Shown here piece by piece: positions 27,246 through 37,053 of a stretch of DNA of 64,000 nt (position 1 is its first letter; each line of letters starts with the position of its first letter). Made by a program: the position numbers and the translations under genes. This DNA comes from Labilibacter sediminis (GTDB lineage Bacteria > Bacteroidota > Bacteroidia > Bacteroidales > Marinilabiliaceae). The notes below the pieces were generated by a model. That model saw nothing but the letters and a program-made list of their open reading frames with translations, was not told the DNA's origin and made no database searches. The DNA lies in NCBI RefSeq assembly GCF_005877885.1, contig NZ_VCHY01000002.1, positions 372,001 to 436,000 on the forward strand, written 5' to 3'.

Positions 27246-29422
27246 TTTCCAACCTCAGATAAAAACTTAACCCTCACTAATCTGATATTTTCTTCAGGAT
27301 ACTCATCTTCTCCAAGCTCCTCCAGGGCACTGGCAATATCATCAGTTTCAGCATCTTCCTTGTAGTAATAAAAAATATCGTCCCTATGGTCTTCATCCAT
27401 CACCTGATCAATATAATAATCGATATTTACGCGTGTACCCGAATAAACAATGGACTCTATTTCATCCAGCAATTCATTCATGTCCATACCTCGTGATTCG
27501 GCTATATCATCAAGCGGAACTTTACGATCAATACTTTGTATGACAGCAATTTTATTTTTCGACTTATTGGCTACAGACTTAACCACCATATCAACAGGAC
27601 GCTCAATCTCATTCTCCTCAACATGGCTTTTAATCAGTTTTACAAAGTCTTTACCAAAACGATTTGCCTTACCCGAACCTACCCCGGGAATATTTTGCAA
27701 TTCTTCCAAAGAAATTGGATAATGAATGGCCATAGCCTCAAGTGATGGATCCTGAAAAATCACAAAAGGAGGTAGATTTTTAGCTTTTGAAATCTTTTTC
27801 CTTAAGTCTTTTAGCATACCAAACAACTGTGGATCAACAGCTGCAGTTCCTCCCACTGCCTTTTCTTCAACATCGTCCATATCAAAATCATGCTCCTGAG
27901 TTATCATGAACGACTTAGGATTTTCAAGATAAGCTTTACCTGCATCACTTACCTTTAATATACCATAGTTCTCAATTTCCTTAATCAGAAAACCTGCCAC
28001 CAATAATTGACGAACAACCGCATTCCAATATTTTTCCTCCTTCTCTTTTCCTGCACCAAACAAATCATGCTCATTATGCTTATATGATTTGATGGCCGAA
28101 TTGGCATTTCCTGACAGGAATGGAACAATATGGTCTGCTTTAAAGCGCTCTTTTAACTCTAAAATCGTTTTGATCATCAAAGTTACAAAAGGCTTACCTT
28201 CACTCTGTTCTTTAGGATTAACACAGTTATCACAGGTATCACAATTGTCTTCATGAAACTTCTCACCGAAATAATGCAACAGAATCTTTCTTCGACAGAT
28301 AGAAGACTCTGCATATGAGACAGTTTCCAACAAGAGCTGTTTACCAATTTCCTGCTCGGCTATCGGCTTGCCCTGCATAAACTTCTCTAATTTTTGTATA
28401 TCCTTATAACTGTAAAAAGTAATACACTTACCCTCTCCTCCATCACGTCCGGCACGACCAGTTTCCTGATAATACCCCTCTAAACTCTTAGGAATATCGT
28501 AATGAATTACCAACCGAACATCGGGCTTATCAATACCCATTCCAAAAGCAATGGTGGCCACAATTACATCCGTATCCTCCATCAAAAAGGCATCCTGATT
28601 ACCAGCCCGCGTTGCAGCATCCATGCCTGCATGATATGGTCGTGCATTTATCCCGTTAACAACCAGATTCTCAGCCAGCTCTTCTACTTTTTTTCGACTT
28701 AAACAATATATAATTGCCGACTTACCAACATTTTCCTTTAAGATTTTAATAATTTGTTTGGTTGCCTGATTCTTAGCGCGTACTTCATAATACAAATTAG
28801 GCCTGTTAAACGACGATTTAAATACCATCGCCCCAGTCATTCCTAAACTCTTCTGAATATCATTTTGAACCTTAGGGGTTGCTGTAGCAGTTAATGCCAT
28901 CAAAGGCTTATTTCCAATTTCTTCAATTATGGGTCTTATACGTCGGTATTCAGGTCTAAAATCATGCCCCCATTCTGAAATACAATGAGCTTCATCAACG
29001 GCATAAAAAGAAATTTCTACCTGCTTAAGAAATTCTATATTTTCTTCTTTTGTAAGTGATTCCGGAGCTACGTATAAAAGTTTGGTTTTACCACCAAGCA
29101 TATCTTCCTTTACCTTTGCAATAGCCGCTTTGGTTAACGAAGAGTTTAAAAAATGAGCAACACTATCATTTTCACTAAAGTTCCTCATTGCATCTACCTG
29201 ATTCTTCATCAACGCTATTAATGGCGAAATAATGATAGCTGTTCCCGGAAGCATTAGGGAAGGTAATTGATAACACAACGATTTACCACCACCTGTAGGC
29301 ATTAGCACAAAGGTATCTTCACCTTTTAGTACATTTTCTATGACTTCCTCTTGATTTCCCTTAAATGTATCAAATCCAAAATGCTTTTTAAGATGCGCAT
29401 TAAGATCAACCTTTTTTCCCAT
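27242..29422 (-). CDS. recQ: ATP-dependent DNA helicase RecQ
   Basis: The 726-residue 3'-5' helicase acts in recombinational repair. Motif 0 QEEVIENVLKGED, Walker A LMPTGGGKSLCYQLP, DEAH box AVDEAHCISEWGHDFRPEYR and motif VI QETGRAGRDG are all present. An RQC zinc-binding domain follows (CRRKILLHYFGE, then CDTCDNC) with winged helix, and an HRDC domain lies near 535-610 (PPFVIFQDPSLEAMAIHYPI). A ~115-residue acidic C-terminal extension follows. Length and order are typical for the phylum. Confidence 0.95.
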   Translation of the reverse strand: MGKKVDLNAHLKKHFGFDTFKGNQEEVIENVLKGEDTFVLMPTGGGKSLCYQLPSLMLPGTAIIISPLIALMKNQVDAMRNFSENDSVAHFLNSSLTKAAIAKVKEDMLGGKTKLLYVAPESLTKEENIEFLKQVEISFYAVDEAHCISEWGHDFRPEYRRIRPIIEEIGNKPLMALTATATPKVQNDIQKSLGMTGAMVFKSSFNRPNLYYEVRAKNQATKQIIKILKENVGKSAIIYCLSRKKVEELAENLVVNGINARPYHAGMDAATRAGNQDAFLMEDTDVIVATIAFGMGIDKPDVRLVIHYDIPKSLEGYYQETGRAGRDGGEGKCITFYSYKDIQKLEKFMQGKPIAEQEIGKQLLLETVSYAESSICRRKILLHYFGEKFHEDNCDTCDNCVNPKEQSEGKPFVTLMIKTILELKERFKADHIVPFLSGNANSAIKSYKHNEHDLFGAGKEKEEKYWNAVVRQLLVAGFLIKEIENYGILKVSDAGKAYLENPKSFMITQEHDFDMDDVEEKAVGGTAAVDPQLFGMLKDLRKKISKAKNLPPFVIFQDPSLEAMAIHYPISLEELQNIPGVGSGKANRFGKDFVKLIKSHVEENEIERPVDMVVKSVANKSKNKIAVIQSIDRKVPLDDIAESRGMDMNELLDEIESIVYSGTRVNIDYYIDQVMDEDHRDDIFYYYKEDAETDDIASALEELGEDEYPEENIRLVRVKFLSEVGN

Positions 29423-29652
29423 AACTATTTTATTATCCTCTTGCTATTCGAACGAAATCAGAGGCTAAAAGTTTCTATTTTCCCAACAATTGTATAATAA
29501 CAAAAATAGTTTTTCTTATATAAAAACCATGTTTTTGTCTTAAAAAATTATTTATTCATCAACAGAAATTGCTGATTCAACCGACCAATTCTATAATCTA
29601 TCCATCATTAACCCATGTTGAATTTATGAAAAATAGCGATCATATTCAATAA

Positions 29653-29683
29653 TTGGCATTGTGAAATTACTATACTATCTTCG
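29653..29683 (+). promoter_or_regulatory. Predicted promoter for tatC-lptB
   Basis: TTG at 29653-29655, a 20-base spacer and TATCTTCG at 29676-29683 fit the Bacteroidota pattern with one -7 mismatch. The start would be near 29690, about 40 bases before tatC. The remainder of the 308-base recQ-tatC gap shows nothing else recognisable. Confidence 0.5.
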
Positions 29684-29730
29684 CAAAGATCATTTTTAAA
29701 GAATTTCAGTTAATAACAACCAATAATTTA

Positions 29731-30543
29731 ATGGCAAACAAAAAACAGGAAGAGATGACTTTTTTAGAACATCTTGAAGAATTAAGATGGCATCTAGTTA
29801 GATCTTTCATATCTGTATTTGTAGTGGCAGTGCTTGCCTTTTTATACAAGGAAATACTTTTTGACGTTATTATATTTGGACCGAGCAATCCTGACTTCCT
29901 TACTAACGCATTATTAACAAAACTTGCTGTTAAATTTGACATGCCTGCACTTAGTATCAATCAGGAAGTCATACAATTTCAAAATATTTTAATGGCAGGA
30001 CAATTTACCACTCACCTCAAAGTAGCTTTTATTGCAGGCCTGGTAGTTGCCTTTCCCTATATATTTTGGGAATTCTGGCGCTTTGTAAAGCCAGCACTAT
30101 ACCAACAGGAGGTGAAGCATTCAAGAGGTGCTATATTCTTTGCTTCAATTTTATTTTCGGTAGGCATTCTTTTTGCATACTATGTTATTTGTCCACTATC
30201 GGTACATTTTTTGGCTAATTACTATGTCAGTAGCAAAGTAGAAAACATCCTTAATTTAGGATCTTACATATCTACCATAAGCTCCATTGTACTAGCCGGA
30301 GGAATCATCTTTGAATTACCCATTCTGATATTTTTCCTGGCAAAAGTAGGGCTGGTATCTTCACAATCGCTAAAAAAATATAGGAAACATGCCATTGTGG
30401 CAAGCTTGTTACTTGCTGCAATCATCACGCCACCTGATGTTATAAGTCAGATACTTGTATGTTTCCCTTTAATATTTTTATATGAAGGAGGTATAATTAT
30501 TGCTCGTAATATTGAGCGTAAGAGGTTGAGAGAAGAATTGTAA
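29731..30543 (+). CDS. tatC: Sec-independent translocase protein TatC
   Basis: TatC is the multispanning membrane receptor for twin-arginine signal peptides. The 270-residue product has the conserved cytoplasmic start EEMTFLEHLEELRWHLVRS. Six hydrophobic segments follow, with the FPYIFWEFWRFVKPALYQQE loop between TM2 and TM3. There is an insertion between TM1 and TM2 (residues ~45-95), as in other Bacteroidota TatC. No tatA/B gene is in this window. lptB follows after 29 bases. Confidence 0.94.
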   Translation: MANKKQEEMTFLEHLEELRWHLVRSFISVFVVAVLAFLYKEILFDVIIFGPSNPDFLTNALLTKLAVKFDMPALSINQEVIQFQNILMAGQFTTHLKVAFIAGLVVAFPYIFWEFWRFVKPALYQQEVKHSRGAIFFASILFSVGILFAYYVICPLSVHFLANYYVSSKVENILNLGSYISTISSIVLAGGIIFELPILIFFLAKVGLVSSQSLKKYRKHAIVASLLLAAIITPPDVISQILVCFPLIFLYEGGIIIARNIERKRLREEL

Positions 30544-30572
30544 TTCATTAAAAGATTAACACTTTATATATC

Positions 30573-31328
30573 ATGTCTGAGTCTAATCTAGTACTACACA
30601 CCAGCAATTTGGTGAAAAAATATAAGAATCGAACAGTTGTTAAAGGAGTTTCGGTTAAAGTTGAGCAAGGAGAAATTGTTGGTTTACTAGGTCCCAACGG
30701 AGCAGGAAAAACAACAACATTTTACATGACCGTAGGATTGGTCACTCCAAATTCTGGTGAAATATATTTAAATGACCAGGTTATTACCAAAGAGCCTGTA
30801 TACAGAAGAGCACAAAGAGGAATTGGCTATTTGGCACAAGAAGCATCCGTATTTCGGAAATTAAGCATAGAAGATAACCTAAAGGCAGTTTTAGAAATGA
30901 CTGACTTTACCAAAGAATACCAAAAGCATCGCCTGGAAGAATTGCTGGATGAATTTAGCTTAAATCATATACGCAAAAGTTTGGGCATACAGCTTTCCGG
31001 GGGAGAACGAAGAAGATGCGAAATAGCCAGAGCCTTGGCGATTAACCCGAAGTTTATATTACTCGATGAGCCTTTTGCCGGTGTAGACCCAATAGCCGTA
31101 CAGGACATTCAGGAAATTGTGGCTAAGCTTAAATACAAAAACATCGGAATTTTAATTACCGACCATAATGTTCACGAGACACTTTCCATTACAGATAGAG
31201 CTTATTTGTTGTTTGAAGGAAACATTTTAAAGGCAGGAACAGCGGAAGAATTAGCAGAAGATCCGGAGGTAAGAAGACTATATCTTGGAAACGATTTTGA
31301 ATTAAAGCGAAGAACCTTCGATGTATAA
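30573..31328 (+). CDS. lptB: LPS export ABC transporter ATP-binding protein
   Basis: The 251-residue ABC ATPase powers LptFG extraction of lipopolysaccharide from the inner membrane. Walker A is [16 protein letters not shown], the Q-loop lies in [15 protein letters not shown], the signature is [16 protein letters not shown], and Walker B is [16 protein letters not shown] with H-loop ITDHNV. The sequence is characteristic of LptB rather than general ABC proteins. Probably cotranscribed with tatC. Confidence 0.94.
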   Translation: MSESNLVLHTSNLVKKYKNRTVVKGVSVKVEQGEIVGLLGPNGAGKTTTFYMTVGLVTPNSGEIYLNDQVITKEPVYRRAQRGIGYLAQEASVFRKLSIEDNLKAVLEMTDFTKEYQKHRLEELLDEFSLNHIRKSLGIQLSGGERRRCEIARALAINPKFILLDEPFAGVDPIAVQDIQEIVAKLKYKNIGILITDHNVHETLSITDRAYLLFEGNILKAGTAEELAEDPEVRRLYLGNDFELKRRTFDV

Positions 31329-31378
31329 ACCTGATAATGTGGGAAATAAAAATAAGTTTGATTTTTTTTGAAATAAAA

Positions 31379-31411
31379 TTTGGAAAAACAATTAAAAAGA
31401 ACTTATCTTTG
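31379..31411 (+). promoter_or_regulatory. Promoter for tRNA-Leu
   Basis: TTTG at 31379-31382, a 21-base spacer and TATCTTTG at 31404-31411 match the Bacteroidota consensus (TTTG / TAnnTTTG). The tRNA begins 19 bases after the -7 box. Confidence 0.75.
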
Positions 31412-31429
31412 CATCGCAAAAAAAATAAC

Positions 31430-31511
31430 GCGGATGTGGCGTAATTGGTAGCCGCGCTAGACTTAGGATCTAGTGCCGAGAGGCGTGGGGGTTCGAGTCC
31501 CTTCATCCGCA
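31430..31511 (+). tRNA. tRNA-Leu (anticodon UAG)
   Basis: An 82-base cloverleaf is visible. Acceptor GCGGATG pairs with CATCCGC. The anticodon stem CTAGA/TCTAG has loop CTTAGGA and anticodon TAG at 31464-31466, reading CUA/CUN leucine codons. A long class II variable arm and a TTCGAGT T-loop are present. CCA is not encoded. Confidence 0.95.
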
Positions 31512-31530
31512 CAAAATTTAAAAAATATGA

Positions 31531-31579
31531 AAAACCGTCTCACGAACGATATAACAATCGGCAGTAAGACGGTTTTTTT
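31531..31579 (+). terminator. Terminator after tRNA-Leu
   Basis: AAAACCGTCT (31531-31540) pairs with AGACGGTTTT (31567-31576), followed by Ts. It ends the tRNA transcript ~20 bases downstream of the tRNA. Confidence 0.8.
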
Positions 31580-31774
31580 AAGTTTAGGTTGTTAATGATT
31601 CGTATTTATACATTCTGCAACAATCAATTATTATCAGAACTTCAGGCATTTAAAGACTAATGGTGGGATTAAAAAGGTAAAGTTCGATCATTTTTGATTA
31701 AGCTTTCAGCCGCAAATATGATTAAATGGAAGTTCAATTATAAAAAAAGCAAGTTCACTAACAATTTTTAGCTG

Positions 31775-33136
31775 ATGAACATCTCAAAAGAAAACATCGA
31801 TGATTTAAATGCAGTATTAAAACTTACTGTAGAGAAAGAAGATTACGAAAATCGTGTAAATGATGTACTAAAGGATTATCGTAAGAAAGCCAACATACCT
31901 GGATTCCGTCCTGGAAAAGTTCCTTTTGGTATGATTAAAAAAATGTACGGTAAACATGTTATCGCCGAACAAGTGAACAAAATTGTTTCAGAAGAAATTT
32001 CGAAATATTTATACGAGAGCAAACTTAATGTTTTAGGAGAGCCTCTTCCAAGTGAATCTCAGGAAACAATTGACTTTGATAATCAGGAAAGCTTCAACTT
32101 TAATTTTGATGTAGCTGTTGCTCCGGAATTTGAAGTTAAACTTTCAAAAAGAGAAAAACTTCCTTTCTATTCAATCGAAGTAAACGACGAAATGTTAGAG
32201 CAGCAAATTAAGCAAGCTACTGGTCGTTTCGCTACTTCTGAAACTGCTGAGGAAGCAACAGAAGAATCTATGATCAAAGGTGACTTTGTTCAATTAGATC
32301 AAGACGGAAACTTCCTTGAAGGAGGTATTTCTTCTGAAGATGCTGTTGTATCTCCAATAAACGTTAAAGATGCTGATGCTAAATCTAAATTTGTAGGTGC
32401 TAAAGCAAGTGATATTATTGTTGTAAATCCAAAAGAGGCTTTTGCAAACGAATCAGAGATTTCTTACAACCTAAAAATTTCTCAAGAAGAGGCTGCTCAG
32501 GTTGATGGAGATTTTCAATTTGTAGTGAAAGAAATCACTAACTATATACCTGCTGAATTAAACCAAGAGTTATTTGATCAGGTTTTAGGTAAAGACATTG
32601 CTTCAACAGAAGAAGAGTTTAAAGCTAAAATGAAGGAAGATTTAGAGAAGACTTTAGCTTTTGAAAGCGAGTACAAATTCTCTTTAGATGCTAAAGAAAA
32701 GCTTATGAAGAAAGTTGACATTTCTTTACCGGAAGCTTTCTTAAAGCGTTGGATTTTAACAATCAACCACGACAAAGAAGATATTACAGCTGAGTCAGTA
32801 GAGAAAGATATGCCAAAATATCTTGAGGACTTAAAGTGGCAGTTGATCAAAAATGAGATTATTAAAGCTAATGAACTTAAAATTGAAGAAGCTGATGTTC
32901 TTGAAGTAGCGAAGAAGTCTGCTAAAATGCAATTTATGCAGTATGGTTTAACTAACATTCCTGATGAGCACGTAGAAAACTACGCTAAGGATATGTTAAA
33001 GCAGGAAGAACAGCAAAGAAATATTACTGAAACTGCAGCTCAGGATAAAGTATTGAATTTCATTAAAGAAGCTGTTAAAGTTGACGAAAAAAGTTTAAGT
33101 CGCGAAGATTTCAACAAGCTGTTTGAAAAAAACTAA
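31775..33136 (+). CDS. tig: Trigger factor
   Basis: The ribosome-bound chaperone meets nascent chains at the exit tunnel. The 453-residue product has the ribosome-binding N-domain with IPGFRPGKVPFGMIKKMYGK near residue 40. The central region (about 145-250) corresponds to the PPIase domain but is divergent, and the helical C-terminal chaperone domain ends at 453. It heads the tig-clpP-clpX cluster, linking folding and degradation. Confidence 0.95.
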   Translation: MNISKENIDDLNAVLKLTVEKEDYENRVNDVLKDYRKKANIPGFRPGKVPFGMIKKMYGKHVIAEQVNKIVSEEISKYLYESKLNVLGEPLPSESQETIDFDNQESFNFNFDVAVAPEFEVKLSKREKLPFYSIEVNDEMLEQQIKQATGRFATSETAEEATEESMIKGDFVQLDQDGNFLEGGISSEDAVVSPINVKDADAKSKFVGAKASDIIVVNPKEAFANESEISYNLKISQEEAAQVDGDFQFVVKEITNYIPAELNQELFDQVLGKDIASTEEEFKAKMKEDLEKTLAFESEYKFSLDAKEKLMKKVDISLPEAFLKRWILTINHDKEDITAESVEKDMPKYLEDLKWQLIKNEIIKANELKIEEADVLEVAKKSAKMQFMQYGLTNIPDEHVENYAKDMLKQEEQQRNITETAAQDKVLNFIKEAVKVDEKSLSREDFNKLFEKN

Positions 33137-33218
33137 GTCAAAATCACTAGTTCAAGGTTATTATTTTTTAATTTAGCTTTTCAAATCATTAGAATTAGAA
33201 AAGGATAATATAAAAATC

Positions 33219-33896
33219 ATGATAGATCCAAAAGATTTTCAAAAATACGCCACAAAACATGTGGGAATTAATAGCCTTGCACTAGATAAGTATACTTCTG
33301 TTACCAGCGGTTATATATCTCCAACTATTATTGAAGAACGTCAGTTAAATGTTGCTTCAATGGATGTATTTTCTCGTTTGATGATGGACCGTATTATATT
33401 TTTGGGCTTACCTATTGATGATACTGTAGCCAACATTATACAAGCTCAGCTTTTATATCTTGAGTCTGCAGATCCTCAAAAAGATATCTCAATTTATTTT
33501 AACTCGCCGGGAGGGTCAGTGTATGCAGGTTTAGGTATTTACGATACCATGCAATATATTTCCTCTGACGTAGCTACCATTTGTACTGGAATGGCTGCTT
33601 CAATGGGTGCTGTATTGTTAACAGCAGGAACCAAAGGCAAGCGATCCGCTTTACAACACTCAAGAGTGATGATTCATCAGCCTATGGGTGGAGCGCAAGG
33701 ACAGGCATCTGATATTGAAATTACAGCACGCGAAATTCAGAAACTGAAGAAGGAGTTGTATACCATTATTGCAAACCACACCGGAAACACCTTTAAAAAG
33801 GTTGAAAAGGATTCTGATCGTGATTACTGGATGACAGCTAACGAAGCGAAGGAGTATGGAATGATTGATGAAGTATTGGTTAGAGAGCCTAAATAA
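33219..33896 (+). CDS. clpP: ATP-dependent Clp protease proteolytic subunit
   Basis: The 225-residue serine protease forms the tetradecameric chamber that partners ClpX. The catalytic Ser lies in [11 protein letters not shown], the His in [20 protein letters not shown], and the Asp in KDSDRDYWM. An N-terminal ~30-residue segment precedes the conserved [20 protein letters not shown]. It lies 82 bases after tig. Confidence 0.96.
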   Translation: MIDPKDFQKYATKHVGINSLALDKYTSVTSGYISPTIIEERQLNVASMDVFSRLMMDRIIFLGLPIDDTVANIIQAQLLYLESADPQKDISIYFNSPGGSVYAGLGIYDTMQYISSDVATICTGMAASMGAVLLTAGTKGKRSALQHSRVMIHQPMGGAQGQASDIEITAREIQKLKKELYTIIANHTGNTFKKVEKDSDRDYWMTANEAKEYGMIDEVLVREPK

Positions 33897-33925
33897 CAGA
33901 AAAATTTAAGTCATTATATACCCAT

Positions 33926-33954
33926 GCAGAATACCATAAATTATGGTATTCTGC
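33926..33954. other. Perfect 13-bp hairpin between clpP and clpX
   Basis: GCAGAATACCATA pairs perfectly with TATGGTATTCTGC around the 3-base loop AAT. Only a weak T-rich tract follows. It may be an attenuator, processing site or operator between the two genes rather than a full terminator. Confidence 0.65.
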
Positions 33955-33986
33955 ATTGTTGTTTATATATTTTCAACAAATTAATT

Positions 33987-35201
33987 ATGGATAAGTGTTC
34001 ATTTTGTGGTAGGGAAAGAAAGGATACAAACCTTTTAATCGCTGGAGTTTCAGGGCATATTTGCGATAGCTGTATTGAGCAGGCAAATGGCATTTTAGAA
34101 GAGGAGTTTAAAAAGAAGGGCGGATTTAACGTTGAAGACATTACCCTGCTTAAGCCAAAAGAAATTAAACTTTTCCTCGATCAATATATCATTGGTCAGG
34201 ATGAAGCAAAGAAATATCTTTCGGTGGCTGTTTACAATCACTATAAAAGATTACAACAGCGTAGCAATACAGATGACATTGAGATTGAAAAGTCCAATAT
34301 TATTCTTGTTGGAGAAACTGGTACCGGTAAAACATTACTGGCTCGTACCATTGCCCGCATGCTTCATGTTCCTTTTACCATTGTTGATGCAACTGTACTT
34401 ACAGAAGCTGGTTATGTAGGTGAAGATATTGAGAGCATTTTAACCCGTTTATTACAGGCTGCTGATTACAATGTTGAAGCGGCCGAAAAAGGAATTGTAT
34501 TTATTGATGAAATAGATAAAATTGCCCGTAAAGGAGATAATCCAAGCATCACTCGCGATGTTTCAGGAGAAGGTGTTCAGCAGGGATTACTTAAGCTATT
34601 AGAAGGATCAATTGTTAATGTTCCACCACAAGGAGGACGTAAACATCCTGAGCAAAAAATGATTCCGGTAGATACCAAAAATATTTTATTTGTATGCGGA
34701 GGAGCATTTGACGGTATCGAAAGAAAAATTGGTCAGCGATTAAACACCAAAGTGGTGGGTTATGCAGCCAGTAAAGCTAAAGATAAAGTGGATCACTCCA
34801 ATTTATTACAGTATGTGGCACCACAGGATTTAAAATCATTCGGCTTAATACCAGAAATCATTGGTCGTTTACCTGTACTAACATACTTGAATCCGTTGGA
34901 TAGAGATATTTTACGCAGGATTTTACACGAGCCTAAAAACTCTATTATTAAGCAGTACGAAAAGCTTTTTGGTATTGATGATATTACTTTAACCTTTACG
35001 GATGAAGTATTGGATTATATTGTTGATAAAGCTGTAGAATTTAAACTTGGTGCTCGTGGATTACGCTCTATATGTGAAACCATTATGATGGATATGATGT
35101 TTGAAGCTCCATCTAAAGACGAAAAAGAATTGGTAATTACCATTGAGTATGCCAAAGAAAAAATTGATAAGGAAAGCTTAGCGCGTTTAAAAGCAAGTTA
35201 A
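33987..35201 (+). CDS. clpX: ATP-dependent Clp protease ATP-binding subunit ClpX
   Basis: The 404-residue AAA+ unfoldase has the N-terminal zinc-binding domain (MDKCSFCGRERKDTNLLIAG, with a later CDSC). Walker A is LVGETGTGKT, Walker B is GIVFIDEIDKIA, and the pore and ClpP-contact regions include the IGR/IGQ loop GIERKIGQRL. The start at 33987 is chosen by the zinc-finger N-terminus. An upstream in-frame start at 33924 would run through the hairpin. Terminator follows. Confidence 0.96.
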   Translation: MDKCSFCGRERKDTNLLIAGVSGHICDSCIEQANGILEEEFKKKGGFNVEDITLLKPKEIKLFLDQYIIGQDEAKKYLSVAVYNHYKRLQQRSNTDDIEIEKSNIILVGETGTGKTLLARTIARMLHVPFTIVDATVLTEAGYVGEDIESILTRLLQAADYNVEAAEKGIVFIDEIDKIARKGDNPSITRDVSGEGVQQGLLKLLEGSIVNVPPQGGRKHPEQKMIPVDTKNILFVCGGAFDGIERKIGQRLNTKVVGYAASKAKDKVDHSNLLQYVAPQDLKSFGLIPEIIGRLPVLTYLNPLDRDILRRILHEPKNSIIKQYEKLFGIDDITLTFTDEVLDYIVDKAVEFKLGARGLRSICETIMMDMMFEAPSKDEKELVITIEYAKEKIDKESLARLKAS

Positions 35202-35223
35202 TCTTTACATACGATATAAATTA

Positions 35224-35260
35224 AAATCCCTCATCAAAATTCTGGTGAGGGATTTTTTTT
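35224..35260 (+). terminator. Terminator of clpX
   Basis: AAATCCCTCA (35224-35233) pairs with TGAGGGATTT (35246-35255), with a T-run. Confidence 0.85.
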
Positions 35261-35284
35261 GCTCTTACTTCTGTTCTCTTAAAT

Positions 35285-36103
35285 TTATATCAAATAACTG
35301 CACCCTGTAAATGCATATTCTATTTGCGCATCTAAGGCCTCATTAAAAAGCGGAATATTCTGCATACCTGAACAATGGTTGAAAGCTGCTCTTTTTAAGT
35401 TGAAGCCTTTAAGACTCTGGATGGTATTTTGCACCTGATCAGCAGAAGCTCTGTTTAAATGAGTTCCTCCAACAATCAGTTCAATGTCATTAATTTTAAA
35501 ATGATCAATGGCAGTGTCAATCATATTCTCAATGCCATTATGGGCACATCCGGTAAATACAACTAATTTATCATGATGCTTTGCAACAAGAAACAACTCG
35601 TCCTCAAATGTGTCTGGTACTAATTGCCCATCTTTTTGAACAAATAAATTGGAGTCTGTATAAGATTGTCGAATAGGTCGATTTATCTTTGTAATTACAC
35701 AAAAGTCATTAAACAACTCTTGGTTTTCTTCAACAAAAAGGAATCTATTATTTAATTGCTTAAACCTCTTGGCTAATGGGAATCCAATTTTTCTGTTGTA
35801 TCCTGCGGATATGCTCCATCTTTCCTGTAAAACTTCTTTTTTAAGAATTACTTTGGCTGTTTTATTAAGCATCAAAAATTCCTCTAAACCTCCTGTATGA
35901 TCATAATGAGAATGACTTAACACCACATAATCAACCCTGGTTAAATCTTTACCCAGCGTTTTAGCATTTTGAATAAAGGCATCCGTCTTCCCTGTATCAA
36001 ACAATACTGTTTCACCCTTAAACTCTATGAGGATTGACAATCCATGCTCAGTAAGATAAGTGGAATTATTTTTTTTATTATCGATTAGGACTGTAATTTC
36101 CAT
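35285..36103 (-). CDS. MBL-fold metallo-hydrolase, dihydropterin-type subgroup
   Basis: The 272-residue metallo-beta-lactamase-fold protein has LFDTGKTDAFIQNAKTLG near residue 35 and the zinc motif SHSHYDHTGGLEEF near 65. It also has GCAHNGIENM and VGGTHLNRA. This layout fits the archaeal/bacterial subgroup that includes the 7,8-dihydropterin-6-methyl ribofuranosylaminobenzene 5'-phosphate synthase-like proteins. That name is homology-based; the physiological substrate here is unknown. Likely cytoplasmic and monocistronic. Confidence 0.85.
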   Translation of the reverse strand: MEITVLIDNKKNNSTYLTEHGLSILIEFKGETVLFDTGKTDAFIQNAKTLGKDLTRVDYVVLSHSHYDHTGGLEEFLMLNKTAKVILKKEVLQERWSISAGYNRKIGFPLAKRFKQLNNRFLFVEENQELFNDFCVITKINRPIRQSYTDSNLFVQKDGQLVPDTFEDELFLVAKHHDKLVVFTGCAHNGIENMIDTAIDHFKINDIELIVGGTHLNRASADQVQNTIQSLKGFNLKRAAFNHCSGMQNIPLFNEALDAQIEYAFTGCSYLI

Positions 36104-36136
36104 GATAAGTTATATCTGAGCATAAGAATACTATTA

Positions 36137-36577
36137 CTATTGAATTCTGGTCCATTCCACTTTTCTTCCCATTAACGAAAAACCAATGTAACCTTTTACA
36201 TTCAGGGTATGTTCATCACCATCAAACCACATATAGCACTTATATGTATTGCCAGACTTTGGATCATAAATACTGCCACCAGTCCACTCTTCATCTCCAT
36301 CATTATATTTAAAACCTTCCAACAGTTTTAATCCCATAATTTTTCTGCTTTGTAAATCCTCATCAGGATTGTTTTTATCAATACGCGGTTTACCATTTTC
36401 CAAAGGCTCTTTCAGCCATATTATTGTCCCGTAAAACAAACCATCTTTACCTTGAGTAATTTCTACTTTTGAATCAGCATCCTGCGTAAGCCAAACTCCA
36501 ACTACTTTATCATTGGCACTCAGAGAAAGTGCGGACAGCAAAATTATAAGACTTAAAATAAGGTTTTTGATAGTCAT
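36137..36577 (-). CDS. DUF2147-domain secreted protein
   Basis: The 146-residue product has a signal peptide (MTIKNLILSLIILLSALSLS, then AN). A DUF2147 domain follows: VGVWLTQDADSKVEITQGKD near the start, a KNNPDEDLQSRKIMGLKLL segment and a WTGGSIYDPKSGNTYKCYMW core, ending MGRKVEWTRIQ. Such small beta-barrel-like periplasmic proteins are widespread, with no established biochemical role. Start chosen at 36577, where the signal peptide begins. Confidence 0.85.
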   Translation of the reverse strand: MTIKNLILSLIILLSALSLSANDKVVGVWLTQDADSKVEITQGKDGLFYGTIIWLKEPLENGKPRIDKNNPDEDLQSRKIMGLKLLEGFKYNDGDEEWTGGSIYDPKSGNTYKCYMWFDGDEHTLNVKGYIGFSLMGRKVEWTRIQ

Positions 36578-36636
36578 CTTTATTAAATTTATATGGTTGA
36601 ATAAAATGTAAATATATCTCCTTAAAACCAATAAGT

Positions 36637-36927
36637 ATGAAAAATAACAGAAATTTGATGTTACTGGTAAGTGTTATATTCATCACTCTACTCTTTACAG
36701 CCTGTATTCCGGGAGGAGGGTCCTACAACCCTGTTAAACCTGCAGGTTTCTTCTCGGGAATCTGGCATGGATGGATAGCCCCTTTTACTTTAATAATTAG
36801 TCTCTTCAATAAGTCCATATCTATTTACGAGCCCTTTAACACAGGTTGGTGGTACGATTTTGGGTTTTACATTTCAATCATTGCCGGTTTTGGTGGTATT
36901 CAATTTTTCAGAAAAAAGAAAAGCTAA
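36637..36927 (+). CDS. Small predicted membrane lipoprotein
   Basis: The 96-residue product has an N-terminal lipobox-like LLFTAC (Cys near 23). A conserved-looking short region GGGSYNPVKPAGFFSGIWHG follows. There are then two hydrophobic stretches (WIAPFTLIISLFNKSISI and WWYDFGFYISIIAGFGGIQF) and a basic tail FRKKKS. It is divergent from the DUF2147 gene. No function assigned; membrane location is inferred. Confidence 0.7.
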   Translation: MKNNRNLMLLVSVIFITLLFTACIPGGGSYNPVKPAGFFSGIWHGWIAPFTLIISLFNKSISIYEPFNTGWWYDFGFYISIIAGFGGIQFFRKKKS

Positions 36928-37019
36928 TGACACTATCTCATTCATCTTCTTAACATTATTAACACATTAAATAATTGAAAATAAATTGGTTTAGATGGTA
37001 ATTATGTGATTTATTACAT

Positions 37020-37027
37020 TACCTTTG
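37020..37027 (+). promoter_or_regulatory. Predicted -7 box of the cold-shock gene
   Basis: TACCTTTG at 37020-37027 fits TAnnTTTG. It gives a short leader of ~20 bases before the ATG at 37054. It also places the upstream in-frame start at 37006 outside the transcript. No clear -33 is seen. Confidence 0.45.
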
Positions 37028-37053
37028 ATGCCATAATATTATTTAAGAAGAAA

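Noticed and set aside
31189-31512. Minus-strand frame of 107 codons across lptB end and tRNA-Leu
   Set aside because: It overlaps a clear tRNA gene and promoter on the opposite strand.
35285-36103. Dihydropterin synthase enzyme of methanopterin biosynthesis
   Set aside because: The name is a common transfer annotation. No other genes of that pathway are present, so only the MBL fold is asserted.
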